NCBI RefSeq assembly: GCF_044003965.1
Contig: NZ_JBAWKC010000006.1
Span: forward strand, 62,001-126,000
Source of the DNA: Yeosuana aquiaggeris
Lineage (GTDB): Bacteria; Bacteroidota; Bacteroidia; Flavobacteriales; Flavobacteriaceae
Reading direction: 5' to 3'
Length of the DNA: 64,000 bases
Positions 35,672 to 45,294 of this stretch are shown piece by piece. Each line of letters begins with the position of its first letter. Positions within the stretch are counted from its first letter, which is position 1. A program made the position numbers and the translations under genes. Under the pieces are notes generated by a model that made no database searches, was not told the origin of the DNA, and worked only from the letters and a program-made list of their open reading frames with translations.

Positions 35672-35758
35672 ATGAAAACATTTAACAACTATCAATCACA
35701 AGAGTCTTTTAATAATTCAAAAAGCAATTATTGGAATACAAAAAGACGATACAAATAA
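35672..35758 (+). CDS. Possible 28-residue micro-ORF upstream of the efflux operon
   Basis: An ATG-started frame gives MKTFNNYQSQESFNNSKSNY and eight more residues ending in RRYK. It is polar, Asn/Ser/Lys-rich and basic at the end, with no signal peptide. I do not recognise it. It lies in the 710-base gap between the TerC gene and the efflux adaptor, on the same strand as the efflux genes. A short ORF in AT-rich DNA can arise by chance. Confidence 0.25.
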   Translation: MKTFNNYQSQESFNNSKSNYWNTKRRYK

Positions 35759-35799
35759 TACACATTAAAAAACCCATCAACAATCAAAAAACGAACATC

Positions 35800-35928
35800 A
35801 TGAATACAATTATTGTAAATAATTCAAAAGAAAGCAGAAAATATAGATACTCCATTTATTTAGAGTTTAGCAAAAGAGTTCAGCACGCCAATTATAATAA
35901 ACTTCAAACTAATTTTCATACGGTATGA
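35800..35928 (+). CDS. Possible 42-residue small ORF upstream of the efflux operon
   Basis: An ATG at 35800 opens a 42-codon frame (MNTIIVNNSKESRKYRYSIY at its start), polar and basic with no membrane segment. The upstream TTG extension at 35731 is not credible because it overlaps the other micro-ORF and adds only low-complexity residues. The product is unrecognised. If real, it could be a leader peptide or small regulator for the efflux operon that begins 95 bases later. Confidence 0.3.
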   Translation: MNTIIVNNSKESRKYRYSIYLEFSKRVQHANYNKLQTNFHTV

Positions 35929-35975
35929 TATCCATAATCACAGCTCTAATAGATTTTATAATTAGTATTATTCAA

Positions 35976-35996
35976 GTTATTTTATTTTAAAATAAC
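35976..35996. promoter_or_regulatory. Inverted repeat just upstream of the efflux adaptor
   Basis: Arms GTTATTTT and AAAATAAC surround a 5-base loop, ending 26 bases before the adaptor ATG. It could be an operator or a leader hairpin. There is no T run after it, so termination is unlikely. Confidence 0.3.
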
Positions 35997-36022
35997 CTAA
36001 CCAAAATCAAAACTAAGATATC

Positions 36023-37285
36023 ATGGACCAAACAGGAATGGATAGAAAAATTGAAAAGAAAATTTGGAGTCAGAAAAGAATTTTAACACTGGTTGGCATT
36101 GTACTTGTCCTCATTCTCTCTTCTTTTGGCTTACAGGTATTTAATAAAAAAATATATAAGGTTAATGCTTCAAAAATTTCTGTAAAAAAAGCTTTTGAAG
36201 GCGATTTTCAAGATGTCATACTCATTGATGGAGATGTTGAACCCATCAATTTAGTGTTAGTTAACACACTTGAAGGCGGTACTGTTGAAGAGATATTTAT
36301 TGAAAACGGCGTTTATGTGGAAAAAGGAACTCCCCTATTGCGTTTAAGCAATCCTTCAGCTACGCTTGGATATATGAACCAGGAAACTGCTATTGTAGAA
36401 CAAATAAATAATCTTAGAAGTTTAAAACTCTCGCTTGAAAAAGATCAGCGCGATTTAAAGGAATCTTTAATTGATAGCGAAAACAATCTTGCAGAAGTTG
36501 AACGTAATTATAAATTAGACTCTGTTTTATATTCCAAAGACATCATTGCACGGAATGATTTTATTGAAAGGCAAGAATCTTTTAAATACCTTAAAAACAA
36601 ACGTGACTTTATGAATCAAAACGTGATTAAAAGTTCTCAAGATAATTTATTGCAAATCAATCAGATTAATACCTCTATAGCATTGATGCAACGCAATTTA
36701 GAATTAATTCGTGAAAATATTGAAAAACTACTTGTAAGAGCTCCTATTTCTGGCATGTTATCTAGTTTTGATCCCGATATTGGGGAATCCTATAATAAAA
36801 ATCAAACAGTAGCTAAAATTGATGTTCAAACAGGATTCAAGGTTAAAGGACTTGTTGACGAATATTATTTAAGTACTGTAAAACCCGGACAATTAGCTAA
36901 TTTTTCCTTTAATGGTGACCTTATAAATTTACAAGTAAAAAAAGTGTTTCCTGAAGTAAAAAGTAGAAAATTTGAAATTGAGTTAGTTTTTGTAAACGAC
37001 ATCCCTAAAAATATTACCATAGGGCAATCACTCCAAATACGCTTAGAACTTTCGAAGTCTAAAAAATCCGTTATGATTCCAAGAGGAAATTACTTTCAGG
37101 CATCTGGCGGACAATATGTATTTGTACTTGATGGAAAAGGTGAAGCACACAAACGTTATATAAAATTAGGAAACCAAAATCCAAGTTATTATCAAGTTTT
37201 AGAAGGACTTAATGCCAACGAAGAATTTATCTCTTCGTCCTATGACGACTTTAAAAATTATGAATCAATTAAAATTAATCAATAA
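36023..37285 (+). CDS. Periplasmic adaptor (HlyD/MacA-like) of an efflux system
   Basis: 420 residues. One N-terminal membrane anchor (about 17-37) is followed by a lipoyl-like half (VNTLEGGTVEEIFIENGVYV, about 76-95), a coiled-coil hairpin (about 115-235) and the returning half LLVRAPISGMLSSFDPDIGE. A beta-barrel and a membrane-proximal domain follow. It bridges the inner-membrane ABC transporter encoded next with an outer-membrane channel. The ATP-binding gene starts 12 bases later. No TolC-like gene is present in this operon. Confidence 0.9.
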   Translation: MDQTGMDRKIEKKIWSQKRILTLVGIVLVLILSSFGLQVFNKKIYKVNASKISVKKAFEGDFQDVILIDGDVEPINLVLVNTLEGGTVEEIFIENGVYVEKGTPLLRLSNPSATLGYMNQETAIVEQINNLRSLKLSLEKDQRDLKESLIDSENNLAEVERNYKLDSVLYSKDIIARNDFIERQESFKYLKNKRDFMNQNVIKSSQDNLLQINQINTSIALMQRNLELIRENIEKLLVRAPISGMLSSFDPDIGESYNKNQTVAKIDVQTGFKVKGLVDEYYLSTVKPGQLANFSFNGDLINLQVKKVFPEVKSRKFEIELVFVNDIPKNITIGQSLQIRLELSKSKKSVMIPRGNYFQASGGQYVFVLDGKGEAHKRYIKLGNQNPSYYQVLEGLNANEEFISSSYDDFKNYESIKINQ

Positions 37286-37297
37286 AAAAACGAACAC

Positions 37298-37993
37298 ATG
37301 ATCAAACTAACTAATCTTACTAAAGTTTACAGAACTGACGAACTGGAATCAACCGCTTTAAACCAAGTATCTTTTGAAATAATGGAAGGTGAGTTCGTAT
37401 CTATAATGGGCCCTTCTGGTTGTGGAAAATCAACACTATTGAATATTTTAGGGATGCTAGATAAACCTGAAAGCGGTAGTTATGAATTTCAAAACAAAGA
37501 AATTGCTAAGTATAATGAAAAACAACGTTCTGAAATACGCAAAAGGAATATTGGATTTATCTTTCAAAATTTTAACCTTATTGACGAATTAACTGTTTTT
37601 GAAAACATAGAATTACCACTTATCTATAATGATATTAGTGCTTCAGAACGTAAAAAAAGAGTTGATGAAATTATTGGTAAAATTGGAATCACTCATCGTT
37701 CAAATCATTATCCTCAACAATTATCCGGAGGACAGCAACAGCGTGTTGCCGTAGCCAGAGCATTAATTACAAAACCCGCATTAATATTAGCTGACGAACC
37801 AACAGGAAATTTAGATAGTTCCCATGGTAATGAGGTTATGGATCTGTTATGTAAGCTTAATGAGTCAGGAACAACAATTGTAATGGTAACGCATTCCGCA
37901 CACGATGCCAGTTACTCAAACAGAACTATTAATTTATTAGACGGCCAAATTGTGCCCGAAAAGAAAATCATGTTGAATAAAGCTGCTGTATAA
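37298..37993 (+). CDS. ABC transporter ATP-binding protein (MacB/LolD type)
   Basis: 231 residues. Walker A is GPSGCGKST, the signature is LSGGQQQRVAVARAL, Walker B is LILADEPTGNLDS, and the H-loop is MVTHSAHDA. The sequence GFIFQNFNLIDELTVFENIE is typical of the MacB/LolD subfamily, which drives transenvelope mechanotransmission instead of classical transport. It is co-transcribed with the adaptor and the FtsX-type permease, with 12- and 17-base gaps. Confidence 0.93.
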   Translation: MIKLTNLTKVYRTDELESTALNQVSFEIMEGEFVSIMGPSGCGKSTLLNILGMLDKPESGSYEFQNKEIAKYNEKQRSEIRKRNIGFIFQNFNLIDELTVFENIELPLIYNDISASERKKRVDEIIGKIGITHRSNHYPQQLSGGQQQRVAVARALITKPALILADEPTGNLDSSHGNEVMDLLCKLNESGTTIVMVTHSAHDASYSNRTINLLDGQIVPEKKIMLNKAAV

Positions 37994-38010
37994 ATTAAAA
38001 ATTAAAAACG

Positions 38011-40416
38011 ATGTTTAAAAATTATTTAAAAGTAGCTATAAGAAGCCTCAATAAAAATAGAATTTATGCCTTTATCAATATTCTTGGATTGGCTTTAGGG
38101 TTAGCGGTAACCATTCTCGTTTTTTTATTTATAAAGGATGAAACCAGCTATGAAAAGCATTGGGAGGGATATGAACGCATATATAGAACAGGCATAAAAG
38201 CTGATATGATGGGACAAAAAATGGATGCGCCTGTTTCCTGCAGCCCAATGGCAAATACCTTAAGAACAGAATTTACCGATGTAGAATCAGCTACAAGGAT
38301 ACAGTCTGGAAGGCAGGAAATATTGATGCGTCATGATCAAACAAGGGTGTACATAGAGCATATTGCTCAAGCAGATAGTTCATTCTTTAAGGTATTCAAT
38401 TATGAATTTATTCATGGAGACCCAAATACAGCACTAAAAGAAACAAATTCAATTGTTTTAACTGAAGAAACTAAACAAAAACTCTTTGGAGATAAAAGTG
38501 CTATGGGAGAAGTGGTTAATTATGATAATAGACGGGACCTGATCGTTACCGCAATTGTAAAAGAACCAAAAGGACATGCTCATTTTAATTTTGAGTTATT
38601 CGTATCCGATAATGAGATTAGGAATATTTGGATAAATAATGGTTGGAACACATATGTAAAACTAAAAAAGGGAGCTGATTTTAATTCATTTGAAACACAA
38701 ATGAAAACTAACTTTATGAAAAAAATTGAACCAGATGTTGAACAATTTTTAAAAGTTAGTGTAGATGAATTCTTGAAACAGGGAAACGCTTTTGAATATC
38801 AGCTTATGCCCATAAAAGATATTCATTTATATTCTCATAAAGATTTCGAGATTCAGCAAAACGGGAATATCATGTACATCTATGTGTTTTTAGGTATTGC
38901 CATTTTGGTACTTATAATAGCTGGTATCAATTTTATGAACTTATCAACAGCCCGCTCAGGTAAACGCGCTAAAGAGGTAGGCGTAAGAAAAGTATCTGGA
39001 GCTTCCAGAAGCATGTTGATCATTCAATTTTTAGTTGAATCAGTCATTCAAAGTGCCATCGCTTTATGCCTGGCTTACATACTTGTTATCTTATTATTGC
39101 CAGGATTTAATAATGTTTTAGAAACAAGCATTAGTCTGTCAAATGAGTATTTTTCTCAAACATTATTTTTTTCAATTATTATTACATTGATTTATGGATT
39201 GTTTGCAGGAAGTTATCCAGCATTTCTCTTATCATCATTTAAACCAATTTCTGTTTTAAAAGGAGATTTTACCAAATCCAAAAATGGCGCATTTTTAAGA
39301 AAATCGCTTGTAGTAACCCAATTTACTGCTTCAACCATTTTAATTATTGGGATGATTATTATTTTTAAACAAATCGCTTTTTTACATAATAAAGATATTG
39401 GATTTAAAGGAGACCAAGTTATTATAGTTCCTATACAAACAGATCAAATGGCTAATAACTTTAGAGGCTACAAAAGCATCTTTTTAAAAAACAGTCATGT
39501 TCAAAGTATTTCAAGAGCCTCGTTTTTTCCTGGTGACCTTCCTAATCAAAGTATGTATGCATTAGAAGGTAACCAAGAGAAATTACCATTATGGAATATG
39601 AACGTGGACTATGATTTTTTTAAAACCATGAGCATTAAATTGGCTGAAGGGAGATTGTTTAACAGAGAACAAGATTCAGATTCCATTCCAACCTTCATAC
39701 TAAACGAAACTGCTGTAAATAATTTGAATATTAAAAATCCATTAGGCAAACGACTTGGCACCTTTATAAATCTCAATGGAGATTTGAAATACGGAAATAT
39801 TGTTGGCGTTGTGAAAGATTTCCATATTGAAGGATTTAACCAACCTATTCGTCCTATGGTATTACAAATTAGCAACCAAACCTGGTTTACCGCTTTTAAA
39901 ATTTCACCTGAAAACGCAAGCTCCACTATAAGTTTTATAGAAGACGAATGGAATAAATTAGAGCCTACACATCCTTTTAGGTACACTTATTTGGATAAGA
40001 AATTTGGAGCGTTATTAAGACAACAAGAAAATTTTGGAACGATGTTTTTATTTTTAACTATTCTTGCAATCATTATATCTGCCATGGGTTTATATGGGTT
40101 AGCATCTTATACCGCCGAACAAAGAACAAAGGAAATTGGCATACGAAAAGTCTTGGGAGCTTCGGTTTCTCAAATTATGACAATGTTAACCAAAGACTTT
40201 ATTAAACTGGTACTCATTGCAAATATTTTTGCATGGCCTATTACGTTTTTATTAGCAAAAAATTGGTTATCAAACTTTTCATATCAAATTGATATGCCTA
40301 TTTTACCCTATGTATTTGCAACAGTATTGGCCTTAATAATTGCCATACTAACCGTTAGTACTCAAGCCTATATCGCTGCGAATTCAAATCCTGTTAATTC
40401 ATTAAAGTATGAATAA
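38011..40416 (+). CDS. FtsX-like ABC transporter permease (MacB-type, duplicated form)
   Basis: 801 residues, organised as two tandem MacB periplasmic-core plus FtsX modules. The first opens with a membrane segment at about 20-42, and its FtsX part begins near IYVFLGIAILVLIIAGINFM (about 290-309) with RSGKRAKEVGVRKVSGASR. The second contains a core around residues 455-650 and the FtsX part with LYGLASYTAEQRTKEIGIRK and VLGASVSQI. This double form of about 800 residues is common in Bacteroidota. Substrates may be antimicrobials, peptides or lipoproteins, and none can be singled out. Confidence 0.92.
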   Translation: MFKNYLKVAIRSLNKNRIYAFINILGLALGLAVTILVFLFIKDETSYEKHWEGYERIYRTGIKADMMGQKMDAPVSCSPMANTLRTEFTDVESATRIQSGRQEILMRHDQTRVYIEHIAQADSSFFKVFNYEFIHGDPNTALKETNSIVLTEETKQKLFGDKSAMGEVVNYDNRRDLIVTAIVKEPKGHAHFNFELFVSDNEIRNIWINNGWNTYVKLKKGADFNSFETQMKTNFMKKIEPDVEQFLKVSVDEFLKQGNAFEYQLMPIKDIHLYSHKDFEIQQNGNIMYIYVFLGIAILVLIIAGINFMNLSTARSGKRAKEVGVRKVSGASRSMLIIQFLVESVIQSAIALCLAYILVILLLPGFNNVLETSISLSNEYFSQTLFFSIIITLIYGLFAGSYPAFLLSSFKPISVLKGDFTKSKNGAFLRKSLVVTQFTASTILIIGMIIIFKQIAFLHNKDIGFKGDQVIIVPIQTDQMANNFRGYKSIFLKNSHVQSISRASFFPGDLPNQSMYALEGNQEKLPLWNMNVDYDFFKTMSIKLAEGRLFNREQDSDSIPTFILNETAVNNLNIKNPLGKRLGTFINLNGDLKYGNIVGVVKDFHIEGFNQPIRPMVLQISNQTWFTAFKISPENASSTISFIEDEWNKLEPTHPFRYTYLDKKFGALLRQQENFGTMFLFLTILAIIISAMGLYGLASYTAEQRTKEIGIRKVLGASVSQIMTMLTKDFIKLVLIANIFAWPITFLLAKNWLSNFSYQIDMPILPYVFATVLALIIAILTVSTQAYIAANSNPVNSLKYE

Positions 40417-40444
40417 ATAAAGATGAGATATATAGACCATTATT

Positions 40445-40468
40445 AAAAACCCTTATATAAGGGTTTTT
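40445..40468. terminator. Bidirectional intrinsic terminator
   Basis: A perfect 24-base palindrome (AAAAACCCTTAT and its complement) sits between the convergent efflux permease and parC genes, with A and T runs on either side. Confidence 0.75.
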
Positions 40469-40581
40469 ATTTTTAGCCTAAAATAAAGTGATTTCCCTTA
40501 CTGGTCCAAATTACATTCAGACTATTTAGAAACTTTGACAAAATGGATGTCTTTCGTTACTAAATAGATGAATAAATTAAA

Positions 40582-43230
40582 CTAAAACAGGGTGATCTGT
40601 CCCTTTCCATCTAATTCAGAATCATCTGAATCCTTTTCACTTGAAGTGGGCTTGTCAATCTTTTCTTCAGATTCAACTGTTTCTTCATCAACAACTTCAA
40701 TTTCATCAGCATGAATTTCTTCCGGAGCTTCATAAGGTAAGGGATCCAGTAAATTGATTTGTTTTATCTTATCCGAAGTCAATTGATTACCAAGCGCTTT
40801 AATACCTTTAATAGCTATAAATTCTTCAAGATTAACTTCTATATTTTCCTTTTGATCTTTACCACGCTCTTTGGCAAAAATCACTTCTGCCCGTGGAATC
40901 CAATCTGTTGATACAATTTCTAACTGAGATTTTTGATGTTCAGAAATAAAAAATTCCTCTTTATTTTCGTTTTCAATTAAGAAGCGCTTCACATAATATC
41001 GCTCCTTTTCTCCATCGTAATAAATTACAGATATAGGTTTTTTTGGAAGCCATTTTTCAAGAACAATCATATCTTCATCAAAATGTGTAGTCAATTCTGG
41101 TAAAATAGTCTTGACTGTTGCTGACTGTGTTATAATGAGCAATTTATCTTCACCCCTAAATTCACCTATCAACTCACCTCTTCCGTCTACATTTAACCTT
41201 TGAACGGTATCATCAAACCAAATTTTTCTAGGTTTTAAAGTTGAAATACCCTTTTCTTTAAGTTCAATCTTTTTAATTGAATGTTTAGTAACTAAATTTC
41301 CTTTTGAATTTCTTCCTTTTATTAAAATATCAGCAAAATCCAAATCCCATTTTAGTTTTTTAATGCTACCTACTTGTCTAAGAATAACGCTAATAACTTC
41401 GGCTTCACCATTTGGATTAGCAGAAAAATAAAGAATAGTTGATCCTTTGGTTCCATTGGTTAAATCATATTCTTTGTCTCTTGTGATGCTTGTAACCGCA
41501 AAACGCTTGATATATGATGGGCCTTTTGTACCATCTCTATAAATCAAATTATAAATGGTGCGGTTATCCTTTTTATCAAAAACCTCAACATGTATAACAT
41601 CTTTACCTACAAAAGTTTTAGAATCAACTTTCGTAATCATCATTTTACCTTCTTTGGTAAAAACAATGATGTCATCTATATCGCTGCAATCACAAACATA
41701 TTCATCTTTCTTCAATGAGGTACCAACAAAACCTTCTTCTTTATTGACATAAAGTTTCGTGTTCCTAATAACAACTTTAGTGACGTCTACATCGTCAAAT
41801 GCTCTTATTTCTGTCTTCCGTTCACGTCCGGCTGCGTAATCTTTTTTTAATCTAGTGAAATAGGCAATCGCATAATCTATTAAATTCTCAAGGTGATGTT
41901 TTACCTGAGCAATTTGATCTTCTAAAGCTTCAATTTTTTGTTGTGCTTTATCAATATCGAATTTCGAAATTCTTTTAATCCTAATTTCAGTTAACCGCTC
42001 AATATCTTCTTGAGTTATGGCGCGTTTAAGATGTTTAATATGCGGCAAAAGCCCTTTATCTATTGCTTGAATGACACCTTCCCAAGTTTCTTCTTCTTCA
42101 ATATCACGATAAATTCTGTTTTCAATAAAAATACGTTCCAATGAGGCAAAATGCCATTGTTCTTCAAATTCATCAAGTTTTACCTCAAGATCACTTTTTA
42201 ATAATTGTACCGTATTATCTGTTGAACGTTTCAACATTTCGGTCACGCCTATAAAAAGTGGCTTATTATCTTCAATGACACATCCTAAAGGGGAAATAGA
42301 ACTTTCACAACTGGTAAAGGCATACAGCGCATCAATGGTTTTATCAGGTGAAATACCTGAAGGTAAATGCACTAAAATTTCAACATCAGCAGCCGTATTA
42401 TCCTCAATCTTCTTTATTTTTATTTTGCCTTTATCATTGGCCTTTAAAATAGAATCAATCAGTGAAGTTGTATTGGTTCCAAAAGGTATTTCGGTAATTA
42501 CTAAAGTACTTTTATCTAATTGAGACACTTTGGCTCTGACTCGAATTTTGCCACCACGCAAACCATCTTTATAATCGCTGACATCTATAATACCTGCCGT
42601 TGGAAAGTCTGGAAATAGGGTAAACCCCTTACCTTTTAAATGTTTTATTGAAGCCTCAATTAACTCAATAAAATTATGTGGTAAAATCTTAGTTGATAAT
42701 CCGACTGCGATACCTTCTCCACCCTGCGCAAGAAGCAATGGAAACATCACTGGAAGGTTTACTGGTTCTTTTCTTCTGCCATCATATGAAGCCTGCCATT
42801 CTGTGATCTTAGGATTATAAACAACATCAAGTGCGAATTTTGATAATCTTGCTTCAATATACCGAGAAGCAGCTGCGCTATCTCCAGTTAAAATATTACC
42901 CCAGTTACCTTGGGTATCAATAAGTAAATCCTTCTGACCAATTTGCACCATGGCATCGGCTATACTCGCATCGCCATGAGGATGATACTGCATAGTATGA
43001 CCAACGATATTTGCCACTTTATTATAACGACCATCATCTAAATCTTTCATAGAATGCATAATACGCCTTTGAACTGGTTTAAAACCATCTTCAATTGCCG
43101 GTACTGCGCGCTCTAAAATAACATACGAGGCATAATCCAGAAACCAGTCTTTATACATGCCGGAAATCCGGGTAATGGTTTCTTGATTTTCACCTTGCGG
43201 ATTAATCAAATCTTCGTTTTCTTCAATCAT
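40582..43230 (-). CDS. parC: DNA topoisomerase IV subunit A
   Basis: 882 residues. The winged-helix catalytic region contains AAASRYIEARLS with Tyr124 as the DNA-linking tyrosine, and YHPHGDASIADAMVQIGQ is the quinolone-resistance region. The C-terminal beta-pinwheel lacks the gyrase box QRRGGKG, which favours ParC over GyrA. A long acidic tail (about 845-875) ends in GQITLF, where the last five residues resemble a sliding-clamp-binding motif. It follows parE after 61 bases on the same strand and decatenates daughter chromosomes. Confidence 0.93.
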   Translation of the reverse strand: MIEENEDLINPQGENQETITRISGMYKDWFLDYASYVILERAVPAIEDGFKPVQRRIMHSMKDLDDGRYNKVANIVGHTMQYHPHGDASIADAMVQIGQKDLLIDTQGNWGNILTGDSAAASRYIEARLSKFALDVVYNPKITEWQASYDGRRKEPVNLPVMFPLLLAQGGEGIAVGLSTKILPHNFIELIEASIKHLKGKGFTLFPDFPTAGIIDVSDYKDGLRGGKIRVRAKVSQLDKSTLVITEIPFGTNTTSLIDSILKANDKGKIKIKKIEDNTAADVEILVHLPSGISPDKTIDALYAFTSCESSISPLGCVIEDNKPLFIGVTEMLKRSTDNTVQLLKSDLEVKLDEFEEQWHFASLERIFIENRIYRDIEEEETWEGVIQAIDKGLLPHIKHLKRAITQEDIERLTEIRIKRISKFDIDKAQQKIEALEDQIAQVKHHLENLIDYAIAYFTRLKKDYAAGRERKTEIRAFDDVDVTKVVIRNTKLYVNKEEGFVGTSLKKDEYVCDCSDIDDIIVFTKEGKMMITKVDSKTFVGKDVIHVEVFDKKDNRTIYNLIYRDGTKGPSYIKRFAVTSITRDKEYDLTNGTKGSTILYFSANPNGEAEVISVILRQVGSIKKLKWDLDFADILIKGRNSKGNLVTKHSIKKIELKEKGISTLKPRKIWFDDTVQRLNVDGRGELIGEFRGEDKLLIITQSATVKTILPELTTHFDEDMIVLEKWLPKKPISVIYYDGEKERYYVKRFLIENENKEEFFISEHQKSQLEIVSTDWIPRAEVIFAKERGKDQKENIEVNLEEFIAIKGIKALGNQLTSDKIKQINLLDPLPYEAPEEIHADEIEVVDEETVESEEKIDKPTSSEKDSDDSELDGKGQITLF

Positions 43231-43291
43231 TAACTGTTATACTATCTCTTATTTCAACAATGAAATTTTACTTTTTGTTAAATTTTTTTTA

Positions 43292-45151
43292 TCATGCCGT
43301 TTCTTCTACGATATCCAATTCAACTTTTAGATTATTAATAATAAACTCTTGTCTATCAGGCGTGTTTTTTCCCATATAAAATTCCAATAATTCTTCGATT
43401 GATAAATCCTTATCCAACATGATAGGATCTAAACGAATGCTTTCTCCAATAAAGTTTCTGAATTCATCTGGCGAAATTTCTCCCAAACCTTTAAATCGCG
43501 TAATTTCTGGTTTTGGTTTTAGTTTCTCAATAGCATCTCTTCGTTCCTGTTCTGAATAGCAGTAAATCGTCTCTTTTTTATTGCGAACTCTAAAAAGTGG
43601 TGTTTGTAAAATATAAAGATGTCCTTCTTTAATTAACTCCGGAAAAAACTGCAAGAAAAAAGTAATGAGTAATAATCTAATATGCATCCCATCTACATCA
43701 GCATCAGTGGCTATGACTATATTATTATACCGAAGATCTTCAATAGACTCTTCAATATTTAAAGCCGCCTGAAGTAAATTAAATTCTTCATTTTCATAAA
43801 CGATCTTTTTACTTAATCCATAGGAGTTTAAAGGCTTCCCTTTTAAACTAAAAACTGCCTGTGTATTCACATCGCGAGATTTTGTGATACTTCCAGATGC
43901 AGAATCTCCTTCTGTTATAAATAGAGTAGATTCCAAGTTACGTTCATTCTTAGTGTCACCAAAATGCACTCTGCAATCTCTTAATTTCTTATTATGAAGG
44001 CTTGCCTTTTTAGCACGATCTTTAGCCAATTTTCTAATTCCTGACAATTCTTTACGTTCATGTTCCGCCTGCATAATTTTTCGCTGAATTTTTTCAGCAG
44101 TCTCAGGATTTTTGTGTAAATAATTATCAAGATAGGTTTTTACAAAGTCATTGATATAGGTTCTTACAGTTGGCAATCCACCACCCATATCTGTTGAACC
44201 TAATTTAGTTTTAGTCTGACTCTCAAAAACAGGTTCCATTACTTTAATGGAAACCGCAGAAACTACCGACTTTCTAACATCAGAAGCATCATAGTTTTTT
44301 CCGTAAAACTCTCTAATAGTCTTTACTAAAGCTTCTCTGTAGGCTGCCAGGTGTGTTCCACCTTGCGTTGTGTTTTGCCCATTTACAAAAGAATGATATT
44401 CTTCACTATACTGTGTTTTACTATGAGTTAAGGCAACTTCTATATCATTTCCTTTTAAATGAATAATAGGATATAACATATCTGATTCACTAATATTTTC
44501 AGATAACAAATCTTTTAACCCGTTCTCACTAAAATATTTTTCGCCATTAAAAATGATGGTTAAACCTGTATTGAGATATACATAGTTTTTAAGCATTTTA
44601 ATGACATATTCATTTCTATATTTATAGTGTTTAAATATAGTCTCGTCGGGTATGAAAGATACTTTTGTTCCCTTTCTTCTGGAGGTATCATCTAATAAAT
44701 CTTGACTGGTAAGATTTCCTTGTTCAAATTCTGCCGATGCTGACTTGTTATCTCTGGTTGACTCCACTCTAAAAAAGGAGGACAATGCATTTACTGCTTT
44801 AGTCCCTACGCCATTTAAACCAACAGATTTTTTAAACGCCTTAGAATCATATTTTCCACCAGTATTCATTTTAGAAACTACATCAACTACTTTCCCAAGA
44901 GGAATGCCTCTGCCATAATCACGAACAGATACTTTTGTTCCCTGAATCGCTACATCAATAGTTTTTCCTGCGCCCATGACATACTCATCAATGGAATTGT
45001 CTAAAACTTCTTTTAAAAGTATATAAATACCATCATCAGGAGAAGAACCATCACCCAATTTACCAATATACATTCCTGGACGCATACGGATATGTTCCTT
45101 CCAGTCAAGGGAACGTATATTATCTTCAGTATAATTGGATTGTTCAGCCAT
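43292..45151 (-). CDS. parE: DNA topoisomerase IV subunit B
   Basis: 619 residues, the short form typical of ParE. The GHKL ATPase domain has KEVLDNSIDEYVMGAG (about 47-62) and VSVRDYGRGIPLG. The TOPRIM domain has FITEGDSASG and IVIATDADVDGMHIRLLL. Its pairing with the downstream gyrase-box-lacking subunit identifies it as topoisomerase IV. The 143-base gap upstream separates it from the EamA transporter and may hold its promoter, although no exact TAnnTTTG is visible. Confidence 0.93.
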   Translation of the reverse strand: MAEQSNYTEDNIRSLDWKEHIRMRPGMYIGKLGDGSSPDDGIYILLKEVLDNSIDEYVMGAGKTIDVAIQGTKVSVRDYGRGIPLGKVVDVVSKMNTGGKYDSKAFKKSVGLNGVGTKAVNALSSFFRVESTRDNKSASAEFEQGNLTSQDLLDDTSRRKGTKVSFIPDETIFKHYKYRNEYVIKMLKNYVYLNTGLTIIFNGEKYFSENGLKDLLSENISESDMLYPIIHLKGNDIEVALTHSKTQYSEEYHSFVNGQNTTQGGTHLAAYREALVKTIREFYGKNYDASDVRKSVVSAVSIKVMEPVFESQTKTKLGSTDMGGGLPTVRTYINDFVKTYLDNYLHKNPETAEKIQRKIMQAEHERKELSGIRKLAKDRAKKASLHNKKLRDCRVHFGDTKNERNLESTLFITEGDSASGSITKSRDVNTQAVFSLKGKPLNSYGLSKKIVYENEEFNLLQAALNIEESIEDLRYNNIVIATDADVDGMHIRLLLITFFLQFFPELIKEGHLYILQTPLFRVRNKKETIYCYSEQERRDAIEKLKPKPEITRFKGLGEISPDEFRNFIGESIRLDPIMLDKDLSIEELLEFYMGKNTPDRQEFIINNLKVELDIVEETA

Positions 45152-45294
45152 AGATTTGAGTGAAATTTATTGATAGGACGCTAATATAATATATCAAAAT
45201 AAAAAATAAAACTGCCTTTACACAAAGTAATTAACAATACTCAATTAATGTTGTTGAGAACATAAAATTTTGACTTAAATTAAAATAAAAGCAC

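Noticed and set aside
39609..39986. Reverse open frame of 125 codons inside the efflux permease
   Set aside because: It is fully antisense to a conserved FtsX-type permease. No start-site signals or recognisable domain.
36023..40416. Search for a sigma-54 promoter and an outer-membrane channel gene for the efflux operon
   Set aside because: No TGGCA-N-TTGC pattern was found upstream and no TolC-like gene is adjacent, so neither is claimed.
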